The position numbers were made by a program, and so were the translations under genes. This document shows, piece by piece, positions 1 through 3,945 of a stretch of DNA of 6,760 nucleotides (within the stretch, counting starts at the first letter, position 1; each line of letters opens with the position of its first letter). This stretch comes from Kiritimatiellia bacterium (GTDB lineage: Bacteria > Verrucomicrobiota > Kiritimatiellia > CAIQIC01 > Lenti-01): contig JAHDSS010000355.1 in NCBI GenBank assembly GCA_018432565.1, forward strand, positions 1 to 6,760. Reading direction: 5' to 3'. The notes beneath the pieces were generated by a model. The model had not been told where the DNA came from. It ran no database searches and saw only the letters and a list, made by a program, of their open reading frames with translations.

Positions 1-491
1 CCGCCGGGCAGGCAGAGTTCCGAGCCGACGCCGTGGGCATTGTATCCGTAGCCGCCGCAGGAAGCTTCGAACCCCTCGACGTCCGGGGCAAAGGCCGGGC
101 AGCGGCGCACCCGGGCGCTGGCGCCGGTTCCGCCCAGGTAGGGGGCCAGCGGCCCCCGGGAGCCGTCAAACGCCTGCCCGCCGCTGCGAGCGCCGTGCCA
201 GCGGACGGAGTTGGCGTCTTCGATGTCCGAGGCGGCGGCCACGAACCGGCCGTGATCGGCGGCATAGGCCAGGTTGGCGGCGGCCAGCGCCCGCAGGTTC
301 GAGCGGCAGGCCGCCGACTGCGCGGCGGCCTGCGCCGCCGACCAGCCGCCGGCCGCCAGCGCCGCCAGCAGACTCGCCGCCGCCAGCGCCGCCAGCAGCT
401 CGATCATCGAAAACCCCGCCCCCCCCGCGAGGGGACTCGCGGCTCGCCGCCCTCCCGCCGGTTTTCCACACTGTGGAAAAAAGTTTTCCAT
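1..491 (-). CDS. Prepilin-type N-terminal cleavage/methylation protein (pseudopilin-like), 3' end missing
   Basis: This is a type IV pilin or type II secretion pseudopilin-like protein of the kind expanded in PVC bacteria; it would be cleaved by prepilin peptidase and anchored by its N-terminal helix. 163 residues are visible with no stop before the window edge. The leader (residues 1-26, basic K10, R15, R16) ends in G26. The mature part begins F27-S-M-I-E31-L-L, with the conserved Glu at +5 and an Ala/Leu-rich helix to about residue 48. The helix is followed by C62-R-S-N-L-R and 'YAADHGRF' (76-83), then 'RGPLAPYLG' (112-120), 'RRCPAF' (129-134) and 'GGYGYN' (146-151), all typical of PVC pseudopilins. 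I chose the ATG at 491 because it is the closest in-frame start upstream of the cleavage site. It lies inside a palindromic repeat and has no clear Shine-Dalgarno. An in-frame ATG at 605 is also open. The leader carries a G8 run (419-426). The family call is firm; the substrate or assembly role is unknown. Confidence 0.88.
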   Translation of the reverse strand, partial: MENFFPQCGKPAGGRRAASPLAGGAGFSMIELLAALAAASLLAALAAGGWSAAQAAAQSAACRSNLRALAAANLAYAADHGRFVAAASDIEDANSVRWHGARSGGQAFDGSRGPLAPYLGGTGASARVRRCPAFAPDVEGFEASCGGYGYNAHGVGSELCLPG

Positions 492-647
492 GGCGTGGAA
501 AAACTGCCGGAAAGTTTTCCATAGCGTGGAAAATCCGGACAAATTTTTTCCATGGCGTGGAAAATCCGGGCTGTTTTTTCCACGGTGTGGAAGAATTATT
601 TCCATAGCGTGGAAAATCGGCGAAAAATTTTTCCATAGCGTGGAAAA
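462..647. repeat. Array of seven 19-bp palindromes, TTTTCCA-N5-TGGAAAA
   Basis: Units start at 462, 484, 515, 546, 576, 598 and 629, each 19 bp. The arms are exact in five copies. Unit 5 ends TGGAAGA and unit 6 begins ATTTCCA. The central five bases are T(A/G)GCG on the plus strand in five copies, CACTG in unit 1 and CGGTG in unit 5, so most copies share one orientation. Centre-to-centre distances are 22, 31, 31, 30, 22 and 31 bp, and the linkers are 3 or 11-12 bp. Distances from the first centre (22, 53, 84, 114, 136, 167) all fall within about 0.15 turn of a whole number of 10.5-bp turns. The copies fall in different reading frames, so the repeat is not conserved as peptide. It sits between the B12 surface gene and the prepilin, which are transcribed in the same direction. 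It could be an operator array, a set of RNA hairpins in the prepilin leader, or a dispersed genomic repeat. Confidence 0.95.
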
Positions 648-705
648 CCGGCCGGCGGGGTCCCGGCGCGGCGGCGAACGGGGGATGGCGGAGGTCTGGG
701 TCATG

Positions 706-2175
706 CTAGGGCTTCACGAGGCGGTAGCGGTAAAAGCCGGGGAGGTCGCGGGTGTCGACGGGGGTCCAGTCGGCGGACTCCAGATCGGCCGTGTATTCGA
801 GGAGGGTGGTGAAGCCGGGGAGTTCGGGCCCGGACTGGGCGGGGTCGAGGGAGATATCCGCGTTGATGTTCATCACGCCGACGGCATCGAGGTCGAAGTC
901 GGCCGGCCCGAACGGGGGGATGGGATCATAGACGGGGTTGTCGTAGGCATCGAGGCGGGAGCCGTCGCCGACGATGTCCACGATGCGCACATGCGTGACG
1001 CGGCGGACATCGAGGCCGTCCGCGCCGGCGAGGGCGCGCAGGTCGAAGGGGGTGCCGGAGCCGAGGGGGTGCTTGCCCGCAAATCCGCCGTAGGCCGTCG
1101 GATCGGCCCAGTATTCCAAGGCGTTGGTTTCCAGGCAATGGGAGGGAAAGCGGACAAAGTTCGTGCCGTCGGACGACACTTCGACAAAAGCCAGCTCGCA
1201 CCAGGCCGATTCGCCGCCGGACGACCGGAAGCCGTTTTCAAAAACGGCGAAGTCCGGGCCGGAGCCGTCGGCGATGGGTTCCGGGAAGGTCAGGGTGATG
1301 GAGCCGCCTTCGCCCAGGCCGGTGACATCGAGGGCGTTGGTCCGGCCGGGCGTTCCGTACGCCGGCCCGAGGGCGTGCTCGGCGTTGCGGAACTGGTTGC
1401 TCAGCATCGTGCCGGGGGAGTAGTCCGAGAAGCCGTCGGCCCAGCAGACGAAGGCGGGGCTGGTGGAGGCAAGGCCCGACAGCGAGTCGCCGTAGCCGTA
1501 GGTGAAGTCCGCCAGGGCCACATACATCGGCGTGTTGGGGCCGTAGGGGCCGATGTCCGACGTGGTCAGCGTGAATTCCAGGGACGCGACGGCCGGCGGC
1601 ATCCAGGAGAGGTCGAGCGTGATCCAGTGGGTCTGGATGAGGCGGTTGGTTCCGCGGAAATCGGCCAGGACATGGTTGGTGGCGGCGAGTTCCATGCCGT
1701 CCCCGTCGCGGGCGGTCAGCGTCAGGAAATAGAAATCGCCTTCGGAAAACGGCGGGGAGAATCCGTATTCGTCGCCGTCGCGGATGGTCAGGGCCGTGTA
1801 GGTGGTGTTGTTGACCCGGACCGACCGGGGGGCGACGGGCAGATCGAACGCGATGGCGGGGACAATGGCTTGGTACAGGTCCTGGTAGCCGATGGCGCAG
1901 GCGCCGGGGAGGGCCTGCACGGGGGCATACTGGTTGGTGTGGGAGTTGGCGGTGGAGTTGCTGACCGTGGAGAACGCAAAGCCGGCCCAGGATTCATAGT
2001 CCCATTCCGCATCGTAAGAATAGGTGTTGGGGAAGGTGACCGGTCCGACGGAGACGGACGTGTCGTTGATATATTCGCCGGGACCGGCGAAGAGGGAATC
2101 GAACGAGACGGAAGTCTGGGCCGCGAAGGCGGACCACCACGGGAACAGGAACAGAAGACTCAAACCACGCCGCAT
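706..2175 (-). CDS. Secreted DUF4465-domain surface protein with fused C-terminal surface domain, probably corrinoid-related
   Basis: The product is 489 residues. Residues 1-19 look like a Sec signal peptide (M-R-R, hydrophobic core, A-F-A near the cleavage site). Residues about 24-228 match DUF4465: 'WAGFAFS' (63-69), 'NNTTYTALTIRDGD' (122-135), 'GDFYFLTLTARD' (146-157), 'ADF' (171-173), 'WITLDLS' (184-190) and 'NTPMYVALADF' (214-224). Residues about 240-437 form a second domain with 'GGSITLTFPEPI' (290-301), 'DFAVFENGF' (308-316) and 'ELAFVEVSSDG' (327-337). The tail (about 455-489) has 'LEYTADLESADW', a pattern seen at the ends of verrucomicrobial extracellular proteins. From memory, both domain types also occur as proteins in Bacteroidetes B12-uptake loci. 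The cobalamin riboswitch directly upstream supports a role in corrinoid binding or acquisition. No BtuB-like porin or ABC transporter is visible here. The ATG at 2175 gives a better signal peptide and ribosome-site spacing than the GTG at 2184. Domain calls are strong; ligand binding is inferred. Confidence 0.88.
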   Translation of the reverse strand: MRRGLSLLFLFPWWSAFAAQTSVSFDSLFAGPGEYINDTSVSVGPVTFPNTYSYDAEWDYESWAGFAFSTVSNSTANSHTNQYAPVQALPGACAIGYQDLYQAIVPAIAFDLPVAPRSVRVNNTTYTALTIRDGDEYGFSPPFSEGDFYFLTLTARDGDGMELAATNHVLADFRGTNRLIQTHWITLDLSWMPPAVASLEFTLTTSDIGPYGPNTPMYVALADFTYGYGDSLSGLASTSPAFVCWADGFSDYSPGTMLSNQFRNAEHALGPAYGTPGRTNALDVTGLGEGGSITLTFPEPIADGSGPDFAVFENGFRSSGGESAWCELAFVEVSSDGTNFVRFPSHCLETNALEYWADPTAYGGFAGKHPLGSGTPFDLRALAGADGLDVRRVTHVRIVDIVGDGSRLDAYDNPVYDPIPPFGPADFDLDAVGVMNINADISLDPAQSGPELPGFTTLLEYTADLESADWTPVDTRDLPGFYRYRLVKP

Positions 2176-2180
2176 GACGG

Positions 2181-2188
2181 CCACCTTT
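2181..2188 (-). promoter_or_regulatory. Ribosome-binding site deciding the DUF4465 start
   Basis: On the minus strand AAAGGTGG ends five bases before the ATG at 2175. It contains the GGTG core complementary to the 16S tail. It overlaps the alternative GTG at 2184, which therefore would have no site of its own. This favours the ATG start. The site lies just after a short hairpin downstream of the riboswitch, so its accessibility could be what the riboswitch controls. Confidence 0.5.
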
Positions 2189-2190
2189 CC

Positions 2191-2208
2191 GCCCCAGGCT
2201 GCGAGGGC
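2191..2208 (-). promoter_or_regulatory. Short hairpin between riboswitch and RBS (possible P13 / expression platform)
   Basis: On the minus strand this is a GCCCT / GGGGC stem (five pairs including one G-U) closing the eight-base loop CGCAGCCT. It starts a few bases after the riboswitch P1 stem and ends two bases before the ribosome-binding site. Cobalamin riboswitches commonly place a hairpin here (P13) whose loop pairs with loop L5 of the aptamer. The loop contains CAGC, complementary to GCTG in the L5 region. That pairing is an inference. No poly-U tract follows, so control of translation is more likely than termination. Confidence 0.4.
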
Positions 2209-2212
2209 ATCC

Positions 2213-2400
2213 GGTTCTGATTGCCTCCGGCGGCTCGTCTTCTGGCTTACGGCGTTTCGACTCTGCCGCCTTCTCCCGCCCGCAGGCGGAATGGCTGGAT
2301 GGCAGGTCGGAACCGATTACAGCGGCGCGACCGCGCGGGATTCTCACCCGCTTCCGTTAGTCGCCGGATGCGCTTCCACCGTGGAAGCGCAACAAGAACC
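2213..2400 (-). ncRNA. Cobalamin (vitamin B12) riboswitch
   Basis: This 188-nt leader element lies upstream of the DUF4465 gene on the minus strand. P1 is formed by GGTTCTTGTTGC (2389-2400) pairing with GCAATCAGAACC (2213-2224): ten Watson-Crick pairs, one G-U and one mismatch. P2 is a strong hairpin at 2370-2390. The conserved core reads GGGTGAGAATCCCGC (2336-2350), then a CGCCGCTGTAATCGG segment (2313-2327) matching the invariant ACTGTAA region. The B12 box reads GTAAGCCAGAAGACGAGCC (2232-2250), against the family pattern AGYCAGAAGAC..GCC. The order and spacing are those of the Rfam cobalamin family. In known members the bound corrinoid turns the downstream gene off, so the surface protein is predicted to be made when corrinoids are scarce. 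Confidence 0.95.
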
Positions 2401-2461
2401 CTAGCACGGCGCCGGCGGCCAAGGCAATGCCGGAGGAACCGGGCACGGACAGAAAACCGCC
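2357..2461 (-). pseudogene. Possible remnant of a PEP-CTERM-like sorting tail
   Basis: One minus-strand frame reads 'GGFLSVPGSSGIALAAGAVLGF' followed by 'LLRFHGG' and a stop at 2357-2359. This resembles the end of a PEP-CTERM protein: a 'VPEPSS'-like motif (here VPGSSG), a hydrophobic helix and a short basic end. No believable gene precedes it; the frame upstream runs through tandem repeats. The last part overlaps P1 and P2 of the riboswitch. It may be the decayed 3' end of a lost gene, or a chance hydrophobic reading of GC-rich DNA. Confidence 0.22.
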
Positions 2462-2490
2462 GGTCAGCATCCCGAACGAGTCGAACCACG

Positions 2491-2510
2491 GATGGACACC
2501 GATGGACACA
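2491..2510. repeat. Tandem 10-bp repeat GATGGACAC(C/A)
   Basis: Two direct copies, GATGGACACC and GATGGACACA, follow AACCACG. The same kind of string recurs between genes in planctomycete and verrucomicrobial genomes, as I recall. A degenerate relative beginning TCGAACCA occurs at 2672. Confidence 0.7.
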
Positions 2511-2560
2511 GCGCGGCAAAGCCGCAACCAAAAGAATTGGAACCTCAGGGAACAGCCAAG

Positions 2561-2594
2561 CAGGAAAACAGGAAACACAGGAAAACAAGAAAGG
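2561..2594. repeat. Imperfect 8-9 bp tandem repeat CAGGAAAA
   Basis: The successive units are CAGGAAAA, CAGGAAACA, CAGGAAAA and CAAGAAAGG. The run is purine-rich on the plus strand and encodes no recognisable protein. Confidence 0.65.
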
Positions 2595-2716
2595 CTAAGA
2601 GAAAGCCCGGAAATGAATTAGGTCGAAAAACGTGCACAAATAAGGCGAAGTGGCCAGATAGTAGTACGGATTCGAACCATGGACGGCCGGATGGAATCCA
2701 TGACGGGGATTTTTTT

Positions 2717-2743
2717 GACAGGATTTGCAGGATGGACAGGATG
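2717..2743. repeat. Three 9-bp tandem units of the GACAGGATG type
   Basis: GACAGGATT, TGCAGGATG and GACAGGATG follow one another with an exact 9-bp period, so CAGGAT starts at 2719, 2728 and 2737. A T7 run (2710-2716) precedes them. Similar gacaggat strings next to T runs are, from memory, frequent intergenic repeats in PVC genomes. Confidence 0.8.
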
Positions 2744-2884
2744 TAGGAGGGCTGCAGATGCGCCCGTTGGGCGCGTTTGAACGGGAGGAGTCGCCAACTG
2801 CGGAGGGCATAGCGCGGCAGAATCCGAATGAAGTCGGGACGCCCTTGTCCCGTTACCATCGGGTTCGGAAAGGAAGTGGTCGCC

Positions 2885-3709
2885 TTATGCGTTGGTCGGG
2901 GGCTCGGAAAATTCCCCGAGAAAGGCCAGGGGGAAGTGCTGGGCGCCGGGAAGGATGAGATGAATGCCGCCCCGCATGCGGTCGAGCGGCACAAGCAGGT
3001 CCAGAATGGCATCGCCCTGGGCGGGAACGAGAGTCCGCAGGCGGGTCCAAGCGGCGATGGATCGCTCGATGGCCAGCAGGACAACCCGGGCGGAGCCGTT
3101 CGCGTCGTGCTGCCGGGTTTCGGCCAGGACGCCGGTGGGATCGTCATCCAGACCGTCTTTCTCGAAAACCCCGTCCAGGGCGCGGGAAAGCTTGGGCGGA
3201 ATGAGCGTGTGGTACCAGGTGGCGATTTCGATCATGTCGCCGATTTCGCGCGCCTCTTCCTCGGCGGGGTTGGGGACGGGGCTTTTCGCGGCTTCGAGCA
3301 GGTCGCGGGCGACGGCCTTTAAATCCGGATCGGCGGTGCTCTGCCAGGCCTCCACCCGCTTCATGTAGTCAAAGGCCATGCGGACCAAGGGATGCTGCTG
3401 AACGGCGGCGCGGTGCGCTTCTTCGCGGGCCAGCCATTCGGAGTCGGGCTGTAGATCGTCTGGGAGTCCGGCCTCCCGATCGCGGGCGTCCGCCGGGCCG
3501 AAGAGTTCGGTTTCCCGGACGGCTTCGGCGAGATCGGCCCAGAAGGCGGCGTTGGCGGCGTCGCGCTCGATCGGGGGCGGCTGGCCATCGGCCCGGCGCT
3601 TCAGGCCTGGATCCATTTGGTAATTCCGGCACCGGCGGGTATAGGCGCAGCGTTCGCACCAGTAATCGCAGTAGTTGTAGATGCCGGAGATGAAGCGGTT
3701 GGAACCCAT
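2885..3709 (-). CDS. Conserved-looking hypothetical protein with an N-terminal four-cysteine cluster
   Basis: The product is 274 residues; I cannot assign a function. Near the N-terminus is 'YNYCDYWCERC' followed by 'AYTRRC', giving C14-X3-C18-X2-C21-X5-C27. This spacing suits a zinc or iron-sulphur site, and similar 'YCDRWCERC' starts occur in uncharacterised Bacteroidetes proteins as I recall. The rest is rich in charged and helix-forming residues with no signal peptide or membrane segment, so it is probably cytoplasmic. Two stretches look conserved: 'EIGDMIEIATWYHTLIPPKL' (155-174) and 'GSARVVLLAIERSIAAW' (205-221). The start at 3709 places the cysteine cluster close to the N-terminus; I see no strong ribosome site. 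It is transcribed divergently from the exonuclease-RecQ gene, 236 bp away, with a long hairpin between them. It is separated from the riboswitch downstream by the repeat-rich gap, so co-transcription with the DUF4465 gene is doubtful. Confidence 0.82.
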   Translation of the reverse strand: MGSNRFISGIYNYCDYWCERCAYTRRCRNYQMDPGLKRRADGQPPPIERDAANAAFWADLAEAVRETELFGPADARDREAGLPDDLQPDSEWLAREEAHRAAVQQHPLVRMAFDYMKRVEAWQSTADPDLKAVARDLLEAAKSPVPNPAEEEAREIGDMIEIATWYHTLIPPKLSRALDGVFEKDGLDDDPTGVLAETRQHDANGSARVVLLAIERSIAAWTRLRTLVPAQGDAILDLLVPLDRMRGGIHLILPGAQHFPLAFLGEFSEPPTNA

Positions 3710-3793
3710 ATGCCGGAACCGTAGTTGCTGTCGGGTACGCCGTCAATCCCGTCTGTTGCCGGAAAGGCCTGGGAAATGCTTACGCAACCCCCA

Positions 3794-3855
3794 ATTCTAA
3801 AATTCACTGGCTGACCCCTTTTTGCGAAAAGGGGTCAGCCAGTGAATTTTAGAAT
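3794..3855. repeat. Perfect 29-bp inverted repeat with 4-nt loop (REP/MITE-like)
   Basis: The left arm (3794-3822) runs from ATTCTAAAATTC to ACCCCTTTT. The right arm (3827-3855) is its exact reverse complement, AAAAGGGGTCAGCC onward to TTTTAGAAT. The loop is TGCG. Its GGGGTCAG...TGAATTTT composition resembles REP-type palindromes linked to Y1/RAYT transposases in other bacteria; that is an inference from memory. It lies between two divergent genes and has no U-tract in either direction, so it does not look like a terminator. Confidence 0.9.
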
Positions 3856-3910
3856 CCGGCTCTTGCCGCGGCGTATTTAGACGGATGGGTCTTGCGCAGC
3901 GGGGTTTTGC

Positions 3911-3922
3911 TTTTCCATGGCG
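3911..3922. repeat. Isolated left half of the 19-bp palindrome unit
   Basis: TTTTCCATGGCG is identical to the first 12 bases of palindrome units 2 and 4 of the 462-647 array, but the right arm is absent (CAGTCGG follows). It lies 24 bp before the start of the exonuclease-RecQ gene. It may be a degenerate or half-site copy, or chance. Confidence 0.35.
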
Positions 3923-3945
3923 CAGTCGGGAGTTACACTCCGGCC

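Larger units (their letters stand above)
2401..2884. other. Gene-poor intergenic region with several PVC-type microrepeats
   Basis: I see no credible coding region in these 484 bases; the open frames are built from repeats and lack recognisable domains or ribosome sites. The stretch holds a 10-bp tandem repeat (2491-2510), a 'caggaaaa' repeat (2561-2594) and a 9-bp tandem repeat (2717-2743). It also has a second copy of TCGAACCA (2481-2488 and 2672-2679) and a small hairpin, CGGGAC / GTCCCG with a six-base loop (2835-2852). That hairpin lies after the stop of the Cys-cluster gene but has no U-tract, so it is at best a weak terminator. The mosaic character suggests accumulated dispersed repeats. 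Confidence 0.6.

Noticed and set aside
462..647. CRISPR array
   Set aside because: The linkers are only 3-12 bp and partly similar to each other, too short for spacers, and no cas genes are present.
274..2220. Long plus-strand open frame (648 codons) opposite the DUF4465 gene
   Set aside because: It is the antisense shadow of a GC-rich gene; the opposite strand has a signal peptide, DUF4465 motifs, a ribosome site and a riboswitch.
2370..2390. An eighth copy of the palindrome (TTCCACCGTGGAA)
   Set aside because: The centre is three bases rather than five, the flanks are GC not T/A, and it is explained as P2 of the cobalamin riboswitch.
3620..3680. Radical-SAM motif in the Cys-cluster protein
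   Set aside because: C-X3-C-X2-C fits the spacing, but a fourth cysteine follows closely and the 274-residue body shows no sign of the radical-SAM barrel.
3713..3745. Promoter for the Cys-cluster gene (TTGACG, 17 bp, TACGGT on the minus strand)
   Set aside because: The -10 match is weak and the transcript would start at about the ATG, so I could not support it from sequence alone.
3794..3855. Rho-independent terminator
   Set aside because: It lies between two divergent gene starts and has no U-tract after either arm.
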